Part shown: in pieces, positions 29,101 through 40,800 of the stretch
Numbering within the stretch: position 1 is the stretch's first letter
Layout: every line of letters starts with the position of its first letter
From: CAYNKA01 sp964397655
GTDB taxonomy: Bacteria; Spirochaetota; Spirochaetia; DTKZ01
Length of the DNA stretch: 64,000 bases
Reading direction: 5' to 3'
NCBI GenBank assembly: GCA_964397655.1
Contig: CAYNKA010000003.1
Span: 345,513 to 409,512, forward strand
The notes under the pieces: model-generated
Databases searched by the model: none
The model's input: only the letters and a program-made list of their open reading frames with translations
Told to the model about the DNA's origin: nothing
Made by a program: the position numbers and the translations under genes

Positions 29101-29353
29101 CCTCCTTCCCGTGGCCTTCGTGCAGAGCGAAGGGGCCGACCTCGTCACCCCCATCAGCAAGACCCTCCTCGGGGGGCTCTCAGTGAGTTCGTTCTTCACC
29201 CTGTTCCTGATCCCGGTGATCTACGCCATCTTCAACGAACAATCCGAGAAATGGAACCGGAAAAAGGAGGAGAGGCGCCAGCGGATCCGCGAGACCAGGA
29301 AGCGGACCATGGCCTCGGAGGCGGCGAAGCCCCAAGGAGGGGCGGAAGCATGA
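26132..29353 (+). CDS. RND efflux pump, inner-membrane permease (AcrB/HAE1-like)
   Basis: At 1,073 residues it has the full RND size: an N-terminal helix, two large periplasmic loops and two sets of membrane helices. Motifs are KTAVSRPTTFLIVFVLVVGF at the N-terminus, DLYPDVTPPVLLVFTNYSGV, the proton-relay Asp in GVGMLVDNSIVILENIYRYR, and VGIVTLAGVVVNNGIVLVDY in the second half. It expels hydrophobic or amphipathic compounds using the proton or sodium gradient. GGAGGG precedes the ATG; the stop overlaps the PG0541-like start as ATGA. Confidence 0.94.
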   Translation: MIAKTAVSRPTTFLIVFVLVVGFGLYTASDLSIDLYPDVTPPVLLVFTNYSGVGPEEIETTVTRPLEAALSNVANIDKITSVSAEGSSQITIQFVYGTNMDEAPNDVRDKLEFVKDNLPDDATTPQIFKFDPSMIPILMLAVKGNRSPEELKKIAEDTIQPRIEQVEGVSLTSVSGGRERAIMVEIPQNRLEAYNLTLTQISQSLKGQNIQISAGSITEGSKNYLIRTSGEYKTIDEIKNTVIAYKGSQFTAREAGVKNSQVVRLRDIANVYDGFKKETNNVFINGQPGVYITVQKQSGTNSVKTADNVMARLKKINQEIPRGISVEVLHDTTKIIRNSLAEVSSTATSGAFLAVVILFVFLRSVRTTLIIGISIPVSIVITFMLMYFTGLTLNMMTLTGLALGVGMLVDNSIVILENIYRYREKGTKLTAASILGTQEMITAITASTLTTIVVFAPVVIFRTELGMMGEMLASLSFTVVISLTASLFVAIFLVPVLTSKYLPIFSRKEEPLTGFRKRIDDAMGKFFERMDEAYKNSLRFVLKHRVSTILGIIVIFAGSFLLVPLTGFEFMPTMQQDSVSVNVELPIGTKLEITQSVLKQLELIVQQEVKGYQNIAISAGSRSFFGFLGATQSHKGTISITLPPFKDRIDDSHTVEQKLRSHFNDFPSAVFSFRQNRGFGGNANPIDILVKSDDLVKSKEVAQKIRDIIKAEIPEATEPTIDLKDGLPQVEIIIDRDRAYDLGLNIATIGQEIRANIDGITSSQYREKGSEYDIVVILDPKDRDAIPDLNKISVTNSQGRRISLASFARLERTTGPVTINRENQIRTVHVTAGVLKGTDLNKIETGIRSLITERIPADESYTIEFSGDYADLMKYGYKIVIILIISVALVFGVMASQFESLLDPFIIMFTIPLTLIGVIAIHVLTKTNFSMFTAVGIVTLAGVVVNNGIVLVDYTNMLRKRGRPIIDACVEAGGNRLRPILMTTLTTVLGLLPVAFVQSEGADLVTPISKTLLGGLSVSSFFTLFLIPVIYAIFNEQSEKWNRKKEERRQRIRETRKRTMASEAAKPQGGAEA

Positions 29354-29640
29354 AGCGCATGGAAATAATCCTGAACCATTCCATCGAGGAAGACCTTCTC
29401 GAGCTGCTCTCCCGGAAGAAGGTCGCCGCGAAGTACACGCGGTATCCCGAGGTGCACGGCGCCGGGCATTCCGAACCGAAGCAGGGCAACTCGGTGTGGC
29501 CGGAGGAGAACGTCGTGTACGTGATCTACTGCAGGGAGGAGGAGGCCGAGGTCATACGCGAGACGGCACGCGAGCTCAAAAGCTACTTCCCGAAGGAAGG
29601 GGTGAAGGTCTTCGAAACGAATGCCGAACAAACGGTCTGA
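29350..29640 (+). CDS. PG0541-family transporter-associated protein (PII-like fold)
   Basis: The 96-residue protein reads MKRMEIILNHSIEEDLLELL, YPEVHGAGHSEPKQGNSVWP, EENVVYVIYC and ends FETNAEQTV. I recognise the small ferredoxin-like, PII-related proteins that are encoded right after RND pumps (PG0541 group). They are thought to modulate the pump, but the mechanism is not known. The start ATG 29350 overlaps the pump stop (ATGA), showing tight coupling. An upstream in-frame ATG lies within the pump gene and is rejected. Confidence 0.78.
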   Translation: MKRMEIILNHSIEEDLLELLSRKKVAAKYTRYPEVHGAGHSEPKQGNSVWPEENVVYVIYCREEEAEVIRETARELKSYFPKEGVKVFETNAEQTV

Positions 29641-31840
29641 ACTGCTCGCGCCCGCGGGGGGCTTTTCCGCGGGCGTCTACGCCCTCAGGAACGGCGCGGA
29701 CGCCGTGTACCTGGGCCTCAAGGCGTTCTCCGCCAGGAAGAGCGCGAGGAATTTCTCGCTCGACGAGCTCTCGGCGATAAAAGCCTTCGCCGAGCGGGAG
29801 GACAAGAGGGTCTACGCGGCCTTCAACACCCTCGTCAGGGACGGGGAGCTCGCGGAGGCGGCGGAACTCCTCCACGAACTCGAAGCCCTCGAAATCGACG
29901 GGGTCATCGTCCAGGATCTCGGCATGCTCCGCATGCTGAGGCGGCACTTCCCCGGCCTCGCGGTCCACGCCTCCACGCAGATGGCGGTTCACAACTCCGA
30001 GGGAGTCGCGTTCCTGAAGAGGGAGGGAGTCCGCAGGGTCGTCCTCGCCCGCGAGCTCTCCTGGGAGGAGATCGCGGCGATCCGCCGCGATCACGAGGAC
30101 ATCGAACTCGAGGTCTTCATCCACGGAGCCCTCTGCTATTCCTTCTCCGGCCTCTGCCTCGCCTCCGGCATGCTCCTGGGCAGGTCCGGAAACCGCGGAG
30201 AATGCGCGCAGATATGCCGGAGCTGGTTCGAGTCGGACGGCGTCGAAAGCCTTCCTCCCCGGGGTTATTATTTCTCATGCAACGACCTTTGGGCGGGCGA
30301 CGAGGTCCTCCGCCTGCAGGAGCTCGGAGTCGATTCCTTCAAGATCGAGGGCCGCATGAAGCCTCCCGAATGGGTGAGCGCGGTCGTCTCCTATTACAGG
30401 ACCATCCTCATCGGAGGCAGGGAAAAGACGAAAGCCGAGGCCGCGGAGAAAGCCCGTACGATCTTCTCCCGGCGCACGACCAGGGGCTACGGTCCCGCGG
30501 CCGGGGGCGAAAACATACTCTCCGCGGACTATCCCGGCCACCGCGGCATACCGGCGGGGACCGTGGAATCGGTGAGGCGGGAAGGCTTCGTGCTCGTGCT
30601 CGAAACCGATCTCTCCCTCCGCGACGGACTCCTCTTCTTCCAGAAGACGGGGAGCGGGGACTTTCCCAGGCCGGTCCCCTTCGCCGCGACCTTCCCGGCC
30701 GAGGAGCGAAGGACCTCCGCCCGGGCCGGGGAACGCGTCCTCGTCGCCTCGGAGCCGCTTCCCGGGATCGGCGACCGGGTCTACAAGATTTCCTCGCATT
30801 CCGCGGCGCTTCCCGAGGTGACGGAAAATTTCCCGAAGAAGACCATCCCCGTCGCGCTCGCGGTAAGGCTCCTTCCCGGCGAGATCCGCCTGGAATTCAT
30901 CCCCGGGAAACCGCTCCTTCCCCCCGCGGTCTTCTCGCGGACGATCAGGGTGGAGGGCGCGAAGAAGGCCAGGCCGTTCCGCGACGTGGTCGAGGAGAGG
31001 CTTTCCGCGCCGGGGGACTCCCGCTTCTCGGTAGAATCGTTCGCCTTCGTCAACGAGTCGGGCTTCGGCGACGAGGGGATCTTCGTCAATCCCTCCGAGC
31101 TCAAGGAGACGAGACGCTGGGCCTTCGCCCTCCTCGAGGAGGCGTACGTGTCGGCTCGGACGGCGCGGGCGGCAGCAGCGACGGGAGGCGCCGGGAATGC
31201 GGCAGTGAAGCCGGATCCTCTCCCCGATCCGGGTTTCCGCATACCCGAGCGTGCCCTCGTCGCCGACCGTGAGACGGGGCTCCCCTTCGTAGCGGACCCC
31301 CGGCAGCTCGCGATCGGGCGCCTCCACCGCTCCGAAGACGGCTTCGCGTATCTCGCCCTCGCGCCGGTGCTGTTCCGCGCCTCGGACTACCTCGCCCGGG
31401 TCGAGGCATTCATCCGAAGGTCCCTGCGGGAGGACGGAGGAATCCGCTTCCGGATCGGCCTCGGCAACGTCGGGCACCTCGGCTTCGCCTCCTCCTTCGC
31501 GGAGGAGGAAAGGGTCGAGTTCTTCGCTGACTGGGGCCTGTACGCGGCGAACCGCGAAACGATCCGCCTGCTTCGCGAGCGCGTTCCGCGTCTATCGTTC
31601 TATTATCCGTGGATTGAAAACCCCGCTCCCGCAGGAGCCGGCCTGCCCGCGGGGCGGTTCGGGAATTTCAAGCCCCCCCTTTTCCTGAGCAGGGCCTGCG
31701 TGTGGAAGCAGGCGGCCGGCGCCTCGTGCGAAGGCTGCGCCGCGGACCGTTCGACCCTCGTCCGGCAGGGGAAGAGGAGCTTCCGTCTCCGGACGGTGCG
31801 CGTCGCGGGCTCCTGCATCTCCCTGCTGTCCGAGGCATGA
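29621..31840 (+). CDS. U32 family peptidase / RNA hydroxylation protein (RlhA or TrhP-like)
   Basis: The 739-residue protein starts ELLAPAGGFSAGVYALRNGADAVYLG and has the U32 signature VFIHGALCYSFSGLCLAS with GECAQICR behind it, whose cysteines are iron-sulfur-type ligands in the family. Named a peptidase, the family in Escherichia coli includes RlhA and TrhP, which are needed for hydroxylation of 23S rRNA and tRNA bases. The large size with a long C-terminal half (including a KQAAGASCEGC Cys pair) is closest to RlhA-type members. It overlaps the PG0541-like gene by 20 nt, yet its link with efflux is probably only transcriptional. Confidence 0.85.
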   Translation: MPNKRSELLAPAGGFSAGVYALRNGADAVYLGLKAFSARKSARNFSLDELSAIKAFAEREDKRVYAAFNTLVRDGELAEAAELLHELEALEIDGVIVQDLGMLRMLRRHFPGLAVHASTQMAVHNSEGVAFLKREGVRRVVLARELSWEEIAAIRRDHEDIELEVFIHGALCYSFSGLCLASGMLLGRSGNRGECAQICRSWFESDGVESLPPRGYYFSCNDLWAGDEVLRLQELGVDSFKIEGRMKPPEWVSAVVSYYRTILIGGREKTKAEAAEKARTIFSRRTTRGYGPAAGGENILSADYPGHRGIPAGTVESVRREGFVLVLETDLSLRDGLLFFQKTGSGDFPRPVPFAATFPAEERRTSARAGERVLVASEPLPGIGDRVYKISSHSAALPEVTENFPKKTIPVALAVRLLPGEIRLEFIPGKPLLPPAVFSRTIRVEGAKKARPFRDVVEERLSAPGDSRFSVESFAFVNESGFGDEGIFVNPSELKETRRWAFALLEEAYVSARTARAAAATGGAGNAAVKPDPLPDPGFRIPERALVADRETGLPFVADPRQLAIGRLHRSEDGFAYLALAPVLFRASDYLARVEAFIRRSLREDGGIRFRIGLGNVGHLGFASSFAEEERVEFFADWGLYAANRETIRLLRERVPRLSFYYPWIENPAPAGAGLPAGRFGNFKPPLFLSRACVWKQAAGASCEGCAADRSTLVRQGKRSFRLRTVRVAGSCISLLSEA

Positions 31841-31844
31841 GGCG

Positions 31845-31880
31845 GAGTCCGGGCCCCTCTTCGCCGGCCTCCGGACGGCC
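31845..31880. terminator. GC-rich hairpin between the convergent U32 and giant genes
   Basis: GTCCGG near 31848 pairs with CCGGAC near 31871, extended by GGCGG/CCGCC with a bulge. It lies between two convergent stops only 43 nt apart. There is no T-run, so a terminator role is tentative. Confidence 0.3.
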
Positions 31881-31883
31881 GCC

Positions 31884-34800
31884 TCACTTGACCACCATCA
31901 CCTTTCTGATCTCGTCGATGTCGGGTCCCACGACGCGCACGAAATAGATGCCGCGCGCCACGACCCGGCCTCCCATGTTTTTCCCGTCCCAGGTATAGGT
32001 GTAGCTTCCCTTGCCCTGGTTGCCCCGGTGCAGGACGTAGACCAGGCTGCCGTCGAGCGAGAACACCTGGGCCGAGACCATGCCGGACCGCGAGAGCTCG
32101 TAGGTGAGGATCGCCTTTTCGGCGTTCTCCGGATTTATCACGTTGTTGAAGATGCTCACGCCGGCCCGCTGGGTCTTGCCCTTGTCGAGGTTGAAGCTCC
32201 AGGGGGCGAGGCTCGTCGGCGTCGAGGCGTCCGTGAGTCTCGCGCAGAACAGGTTCCCGAGCCGGAAGATGAATTCGATCTTCTTTCCGGCCTCCATCTC
32301 GGAGTCGGTTTCGGGTATGAGGAAATTCCTGAGCGCCCCGGAGACGGAGTACGGGCTCACGCCTCGGGCTCCGGTGTTCGCGAGGGGGTTGAGCCCCTCG
32401 ATGCGGATCGGCAACCAGATCGCCGGGAAGTTGACCATCGCGTCGTCGTCGGAGACGTTGAAGTACTTCGAGTCCACGTCCGCGTCGAAGAACAGGGTGA
32501 GCGGAAGGTTCGTGTAGCCGCTCGCGGCGATCTGCGCCTGGAGGATGACGTCCAGGGGCCTGAGCCGGCCCGTTCCGTCGAAGGTCCTGAGCGAGGACGA
32601 GGTCCCGCCCACGGATTCCGAGTTGATTCCGTCCGAGGCCCAGAGCGGCGAGACCACGCCGAGCCCCACGTCCGTGATGCGGTGGACGTCGGTGTCGAGC
32701 ATGGCGTTCTCGGAGTCGTCGAACACGGTGTTGACCGTCGCCACCTTGAGCGTCGCGCCCACCGCGTCGTTCGCGGTGATCGCCCGGTTGAGGTTGAACC
32801 AGGCGTCCCATACGCTGTTGGAGCTGCTTCCCCGGGTGATCACGTCCATTCCGGTTATGGTGAAGGCGTCGCCCACGAAGGCGAACTGGGAAGCGCTCAC
32901 TTGAGCGCTCTTGTCCTTGGAGCCGAAGACCGGTTCGGTGAATTTCACGTACATCCTCGTGTCCCCGACCGATGCGAGGGTGAGCTGGATTCTGGGAGGC
33001 ACGCGCTCGATGATAGCGATCGGCGTCGTCGAGGAGGGAAGAAGGTTCCCGGCGAGGTCGGTGATGTACGCCTTCGTCGCGTCGTAGCTCACGTACATCT
33101 CCGTGGTGAGGCCCCAGGGATGGCCCGAATCCGCCAGCGTGAGCGTGAAATAGGGGTCGTCCGGGAGGTTGCCGGTGAAGCCGGAACTCGCGGGCACGAA
33201 GAGGCTGTTGTTGACGTCTGAGATGAGGCCCTGGTTGAAGGTGTTGACGAGGGGGCTCACCCCGACCTGTTCGACGTAGAAGGCCTCGTATTCGTTGAGC
33301 GAATCGAGATCGTAGTTCAGCGTCCTGTCCCTGACGCCGCGCGGGACGTCGGGCTGCCCGATGGACGTGCGATAAACGGTTCGTCCCGGCATGTCGGGGT
33401 GCGCGAGGGGAACCGTCGTGGTCGTTGGATTCCAGTCCGCGTCCTCCGAGGAGTTGTCCTGGATGAAGAATTCCAGGCGGTTCACGAGGTTCGTGGTGGT
33501 CGTAGCGCGGGAGACTATTTCATAGCTCGTGCCCGGGATGAAGGTCGAGAAGCAGGGCGGGTCCGTGTCCCAATAGGCGTAGAATCCTCCGCCCAGGGTG
33601 TAGGGGACGAAGGTTCCGGCGTAGGGAGCCACGGTGCCGTCCACCGCATTCGGCGTCACGGCCTTGTCGCGAATGAAGGAATTCGACGCCACCGTGATTC
33701 CCGTCGCGGCCGCGGGATTCGGCACGTTCGCATGCCATCCCGGCCACCGCGGGTCCGCGGTGCTGCCGGTGGCGTTCCAGCCCGAAAGGTAGATCCTGAG
33801 CCGGTAGTCGGCCGGCCGGTAGAGGGCGTTCGTCGGATCGATGCCGTCCCTCGCGCCGCGGCTCATGGCGGCCGTGCCCGTGTAGGTGTAGGAAAAATAG
33901 CCCGCGACGGTCGCGGTGCCGGAGGAGGCCGTCATATCGCCCCCCCACTTCGACGCCGCGTCGAAGGCGGCCTGGGCTCTGACGTTCGAGGCGGGCGAGC
34001 CCGCTCCCGCGAGCATCGCGGCGTCCGTTCCGACGTCGACCCGCTCCGAGTAGTAGAGATCGAAGAAGTTGTGCGCGTCGAAATGCGTGGAGGCCGGCGT
34101 CGAGTGCGGCGCCCGTCCGTACTCGATTTTCCAGAGCACGGGGCCTGCACGGTCCACCGTGGCGGTGTAACTCGCGAAAGTGTTGTAGCCGTAGCTCCTC
34201 GCGGGGTTCTTGTGACTGTCGAAGAAGGCGGTCTTCCGGAAGAACAGGTCCGGGAGGTTCGTCTTGTGCGTGCCGGTCCGGTCGGTGCTCGCAGCCTGCC
34301 CTTCGACGGGAGCTGCGCCTCCCGAGCCGACGGCGTCCGTGTTCCAGGTCCCGCCGACGACCGTGGTCCGCACATAGAAGGACGTGAGGTCGCCCTGCCC
34401 GTTCGTCGAGGTCGTACAGAGCGCGTCGGTGAAGGCGTCCGCGAAGACGAGGCCCGCTCCCCCGCCCGGCGTCGTCAGGGCGCCGGTATTCGTGTAGGAC
34501 ATGGAGGCCGCCGCGAGGGCCGCGTTGATCTCGTCGTTCGAGTTCTCGATCGCCTTGTTGAAGGTGAGTCTCACCACGTTGTCCTTCACGGTCTCGACGA
34601 GAACGAGCTCCGGTCGGAGAAAGTCCCAGCCCGTGTTGTTTCCGCCGTCCACGACGTTGTTGTTCGTCTCACCGGCCTTCACGGATGCCGCGGAAACCCA
34701 GCCGCCCTCTGCGTCCGTGTCCGCGCCGTCCGCGGAAGAGAGCGTGCACCAGCTCACGGTCATGTTGAGGGCGACCGCGTACGAGGATGTGCCCCACATG

Positions 34801-37800
34801 GTCGCCGTGGCGGCTGCGGTGTAGTTGAAGACGGGGTGGTTCATGGAGTTGTCCGGGATCGCAAGGGTCCAGGCAGCGCTCCCGGTCATGGAGGTCCCGT
34901 TCACGTAGAAGTTGCCGTCGACACTGATCGTCGATCCGTCGAGCGGCGACAAGGCGAAGGCCGGGGCCGGCCCCCCGAAGGCGACGACGCTGTTCGCGGC
35001 GGCCGTCCCGCCCCCCGGAAGGTAGGCGATCCCGGTCTGCGTGTAATAGGCGAAGCGCGTGTCGTCGGAATCCGCGATGTTCGTATCTCCGTTCCCGTCC
35101 CAGTCGGGATCGTTCGCGTCGTAGGCCGCGCCGAACAAGGCGAAGGCTCCCGTCGTCGAGAGGGTCCTGCCGTTGAGGTTCGCCGTTCCCCGGTAGCCCA
35201 GGAAACGGCCGCACGACAGGTTCGTGACAAGCCTGACCGTGACGCCCGGCGTGTCGAAGTAGAGCGTCGTGCCGGGAAGACTTATCGTCCCCGCCCCTGC
35301 GTCCCAGTCGCCCGACACGGTCGTGCGGAGGCGCAGGCCTCCGGCGGTCGCGGTGTAGGTCTGTCCGTGGCTCGAGACGTAGTGCGTCCCGTCGAGCTCG
35401 ACGTAGCCCGTCGCGGTCACGCCCACGGTCCCCGCGGCGCTCGCGACGCCCGGCGAACCCGTTCCCGAGCCGATGCCGCCGAGGACGACGTTGTTTCCCG
35501 AGATCGTGAGGCTCTCGAGGGCGGTCGCGGTCGATGTTCCGATGATGCCGGACACCGTGACGTCGCCCGTTCCCGCCGCGAGGCTGAGGAGCTCGGTCCC
35601 GGTTCCCGTGCCCGTGATCGTGGAACCGAAGGAAACATTCCCCGTCGCCGCGCCCGTATTCATCGCCACGTCCCCGGTGAGGGTCACGGGCTGGGCGTTG
35701 AACGATATGTTGGCGTTGTTCGTCGCGATGTCCCCTGCGATGCTCACGGCGCCGGCTCCGGTCTTCGTGAAGGCCCCCGCGAGATTGAAGTCGGCCGCGG
35801 TATCGGCGGCTCCGCCGACGTCTTCGACGGTGAGGAGCCCGCCGTTCGACAGCGTCACCCCCCCTCCTGCCGCGGTCGTCACCGTGTTGTGAAAGGTCAT
35901 GGCTCCGGTCGTCGTCAGGTCGATCCCGACCCCTGCCAATGCCTGGCTCGTGTTCACCGGCTGGAAGAACTCTATCGTAGCGACGGTCCCCGTCGTCACG
36001 ATCCTCGAAGCGAAAACCTCGCCGTTCCAGGTAACCGCGGCCCCGCTCACGACCGTGAGCACGCCGATCCGGTTCGCCCCGGCCGCCCCGCCGATCCGCC
36101 CGTTCGCGGCCCCGCTCGCGGCTCCGAAGCTCACGTTCCCCGTTCCCGCGGTCACCGTGAGATCGTAGGGCGTGCCCGGACTGTCTATCGTCGCGGCGTT
36201 CGCGAACGAGACGTTCCCGATCCCGGCACCGGTACTCAGCGCCACGGCGCCGGTCAGCGTCACGGGGCCCGCGAACGAGATGTCGTCGGCCGTCGTCGTG
36301 ATGTCTCCGGCGGTCGACACCGCGCCCGCCCCGGTCTGCTGGAAGGAACCGTTGAGATTGAAATCGGCTGCGGCCACGATGGTGAGGAGCCCGCCGTTCG
36401 AAAGGGTGACCCTGCCGTCGCCCGTCGCGGTCACCGTGTTGTTGAAAGTCATGGCCCCGGTAGTCGTCAGGTCCAGCCCGATCGCCGCGGCAGCGTTCGT
36501 GTTCACCGGCTGGTTGAAGACGATCGAGCCCACGGTCCCCGTCGTCGCGATCCTCGAAGCGAAAACCTCGCCGTTCCAGGTAACCGCGGCCCCGCTCACG
36601 ACCGTAAGCACGCCGATCCGGTTCGCTCCGGCCGCCCCGCCGATCCGTCCGTTCGCGGCTCCGCTCGCGGCTCCGAAGCTCACGTTCCCCGTGCCCGCGG
36701 TCACCGTGAGGTCGTAGGCCCCGCCTATCGTCGCCGCGTTCCCGAACGAGACGTTCCCGGTCCCGGCACCGGTGCTCAGCGCCACGGCGCCGGTCAGCGT
36801 CACGGGGCCCGCGAACGAGATGTTGCCGGCCGTCGTCGTGACGTCGCCGGCGGTCGACACCGCTCCCGCCCCGTCCTGCGTGAAGGCCCCGCCGAGGGCG
36901 AAATCGGCTGCGGCCGCGATCGTGAGCAGGCCCGTGTTCGTTACGGTCACGGTCCCCGAACTCGCGGTGGACACGGCGCCGTTGAAGGTGACCGCGGCGC
37001 CGTTCAGGTCGAGACCGCTCCCGCCCGTCATGACGAAACCGGCCTGGAAGATGTAGTCCGTTCCCGTCATGTCGTTGAGCGCTGCCCCGTTCGTGTCCAC
37101 GGCCTGGTTGAAGGCGGTCGTCCCGGTTCCCGCGATCTGCCGGATCCTCGCCGCGAACACCTCGCCGTTGAAGGTGACGTTCGCCGCGCTGTTGATCCTG
37201 AGGACGCCGATCCGATTCGCCCCTGCCGCCCCGCCGATCCTTCCGTTCGCCGCTCCGCTCGCGGCTCCGAAGCTCACGTTCCCCGTGCCCGCGGTCACCG
37301 TGAGGTCGTAGGCCGTGCCCGGACTGTCTATAGTCGCGGCGTTCGCAAAGGTGATGTTCCCTCCGACCCCCGCGGTCGTGGAAAGCGCGACCGCTCCCGT
37401 CAGGGTCACGGCCCGGTAGAAATCGACGTTCCCCGCGTTCGTCGTCACATCGCCCGCGGTGGAGAGCGCGCCCGAGAGCGTCGCGCCGAAGGCGACCGTC
37501 CCCGCCCCGGTTGCCGTGATGTCGCCTGCCGGGGCGATCGTCGTCGTTCCCACGGAGTCGATCGTCACCGCTCCGGTCGAAACGTTGATCTGGGCGGATA
37601 GGTCGACCGTCGCTCCGGCGCCCGTCGCGTCGATATTCACCGCGCCGCTCCCGGAACTCAAAGCCGCAGCGATCGTGACGTTCCCCGTGTGATTGATCAC
37701 GATGTCGTTGTTCGTCGTCGTGATCGTGGCCCCGGTGTTGTCGAAGGTCGTTCCCGCGCTCGAGAAGCCCGAGGGCGTCGTCACGGTCCCGTTCAGGTCC

Positions 37801-40800
37801 ACGGCCCCGCCGTTCGTGATGGAGAGACTCGCGGCGCTGAACGTGCTCGTCACCGTGACGCCGCCCGAGGCGTCGCTCACCGTGACCGTCCCGAGCTGAG
37901 TCGCGCCGACCCCTCCCGTGAAGCCGAGACTTCCGGTGCCCGCGTTCAGCGTCAGGGTCTGTCCTCCGGCGGTCGTTCCCGTGAGCGTCGAGGAGAACGA
38001 GATGTTCCCCGCTCCGGCCCCGGTGTCCAGGGCGACGTTCCCCGTGAGCGTCACCGCCCCGTCGAAGCGTATGCCGTCGTTCGTCGTCGTGATGTCTCCG
38101 GCGATGCTCACCGCGCCGGCGCCGTTCTGCAGGAAAGCCCCGTTGAGGCTGAAATCCACGTTCCCCGTATCCGCCGCGCTCGTCGTGTCCACGATGGTGA
38201 GGAGCCCGCCGTTCGAAAGGGTGACCCTGCCGTCGCCCGTCGCGGTCACCGTGTTGTTGAAAGTCATGGCCCCGGTAGTCGTCAGGTCCAGCCCGATCGC
38301 CGCGGCAGCGTTCGTGTTCACCGGCTGGTTGAAGACGATCGAGCCCACGGTCCCCGTCGTCGCGATCCTCGAAGCGAAAACCTCGCCGTTCCAGGTAACC
38401 GCGGCCCCGCTCACGACCGTAAGCACGCCGATCCGGTTCGCTCCGGCCGCCCCGCCGATCCGTCCGTTCGCGGCTCCGCTCGCGGCTCCGAAGCTCACGT
38501 TCCCCGTGCCCGCGGTCACCGTGAGGTCGTAGGCCCCGCCTATCGTCGCCGCGTTCCCGAACGAGACGTTCCCGGTCCCGGCACCGGTGCTCAGCGCCAC
38601 GGCGCCGGTCAGCGTCACGGGGCCCGCGAACGAGATGTTGCCGGCCGTCGTCGTGACGTCCCCTGCCGTCGACACCGCGCCCGCCCCGTCCTGCGTGAAG
38701 GCCCCGCTGAGGTTGAAATCCGCCGCGGCGGCCATCGTGAGCAGGCCCGAATTCGTGATCGTCGCCGTACCGGTCCCGGTGGCGGTCACCGCGACGTCGA
38801 AGGTGAAGGCGTTGCCGTTCAGGTCGAGGCCGGCTCCGTTCGTGTTCACCGCCGCGCCGAAGTGCGTGGTCCCGCTCCCCGCGGTCTGCGACACCGAGGC
38901 CGCGTACAGCGTCGAACTCACCGTCACGTCGTTCGCGTTCGTGATCGAGAGGGCGTTGAGCCGGTTCGTTCCCGTGTTACCCACGGCCCCCGTGAAGGTG
39001 ATGTTCCCCGCGGCTCCCCCGCTCACCGTGAGGGAGGAGTTTCCTGAGGTTTCGGAATGGACCGTGCTCTGGAACTGGACGATCCCGCCTCCCGTCGCCG
39101 TGACCGAGGTCGCGGTCGCCTGGAGGATCACGGGATCGGAGAAGGTGATGGTGCCGGCCGCTCCGCTCGAGGTCACGGTCGGCGTCGCGGCCGAGTTGAA
39201 GTAGATGTTCCCGCTCGTCGGATTGAGCGTGATCGTTCCCGTGGAGGTCGCGAGCGAACCGTTGATCCGCAGGTCGGCGGCGGGCGTGAGGTTGATGTAG
39301 CCCGTGCCGCCCGAGGCGTTCACCGCGGCCGCCACGGTGAGGTCTCCCGCATTCGTCGTCGCGTCGAAGGTTCCCGTTACCGTGCATGCGTTCAGGGTAT
39401 AGCCGTCGGCGTCGTTCAGGGAGACGGCGCCGGCGTTCGTTATCGCGACGGTCGCGAAACCGTTGTCCGTCCTGTTCAGCGTGATCGAGTTCGTCCCCGC
39501 GGCGAGCGTCGTGAGACCCGTCACCGCGACCGCCCCGCTCTGCGTCACGTTTCCCGCGCTCGTGAGCGTGAAACTCGCGGCGCTCACCGCCGCGAGGAGG
39601 GAACCCGAGTCCTCGGTGATCGTCACCGCCCCGCCGGTCAGATCGAGGCTCCCGAAGTTCGTCGTGTCGCCGGCTTGGTCGCCCAAGGTTATGAGGTTCG
39701 CGCCTGCGTTCAGGGTGGCGAGGCCCGTAACCGCGATCGTCGTCGCCGCGGCGTCGGTGATGGTCCCGGCGCTCGTCAGGGTGAAGAAGCCCGAGGCGTT
39801 CACCCCGGTGAGGACCGTTGCCGAGTCCTCGGTCACGGTGACGTTCGTTCCGGAAAGGTTGAGGCTCCCGAAGTTCGTGGTATCGGTTCCGAAATCGCCG
39901 AGTACGATCGTCGTCCCGGCGGAGAAGGTCGCGAGGCCCGTCACGGCGATCGTCGTTCCGTTCGCGTCAGCGATGGACCCCGAGCTCGTCAAGGAACTGT
40001 TCGTGTTGGCATAGAGATAGGTGATCGTCATGTCCGAGTCCTCGGTGACGGTCACCGTGTTCCCGGTCAGACTCAGGCTCCCGAAATTCGTCGTGTCGTC
40101 GTTGCCGATCGTTATGTCGTAATACGTCCCGCCGTTGTGGGCGTCCAGGGTGGCGAGTCCCCCGACGCTGATCGTCGTGGTCGCCGCGTCCGTGATGGTC
40201 CCTCCCGTCGCGGTGACCGAGAGGTTCGCCGCCGTGTTCACGTTTCCGAGGACGATCGCGTTCACGTCCACGAGGGTTACGTTGTTCGCGTTCGTGACGA
40301 CCACGGTGCCGAAGTCGTTCGTCGGGGTGTCGAGGGTGATGTCGTAGTAGGTCGGTCCCGCGACCATCGCCGAGAGCGTCGTCGTCCCGCTCACGACGAG
40401 GGGCTGGGCGTTGTCCGTGATCGTCCCCCCGGCGCTGAGCGTGAGGTTCGTCGCGGTCACGCCGTTCGTGGTCGATACCGTGTCGACGACGAGGCCGTCG
40501 ACGTCCGTGAAGGACACCGTGGCCCCGGTTGCTCCGACCGCGAAGGTGTCCGCGTCGTTCCCGGTCTGCGTGAGGGTGAAGGTGCCCGCCCCGGTGAGGA
40601 GGAGGCCGCCCGTCACGACCGTTCCCCCGGTCTGGTTGACGCCGGTCCCTGTCCCGTTCAGGATCAGGGTCCCGCCGCCAGTGGCGAGGTTCGAGGCGAG
40701 GGTGAGCGAGGGCCCGTTCAGGCTGAGGACCGTGGCCGCGCCGTTCGTGGTGATGTTTCCGTTCACGGTCATCGCCGCGCCGAGCGTCGTGATCGTGACG

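Larger units (their letters stand above)
35881..38720 (-). repeat. Cluster of four long module repeats in the giant gene
   Basis: Four copies of a unit coding for GAASGAANGRIGGAAGANRI followed by GVL lie near 36090, 36640, 37230 and 38455 (plus coordinates), each within a larger unit of about 350-500 bp. They are much more alike than the other repeats of the gene and must be recent duplications. Copy borders are approximate. Confidence 0.75.

Noticed and set aside
33399..37601. A 1,400-codon plus-strand ORF antisense to the giant gene
   Set aside because: It is an Arg/Gly/Val-rich shadow of the repeats in a GC-rich region, without start signals, domains or plausible codon use.
36374..38660. 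Long repeats considered as a CRISPR array or mobile element
   Set aside because: They are in-frame protein-coding modules of hundreds of bases without spacer structure, terminal inverted repeats or transposase.
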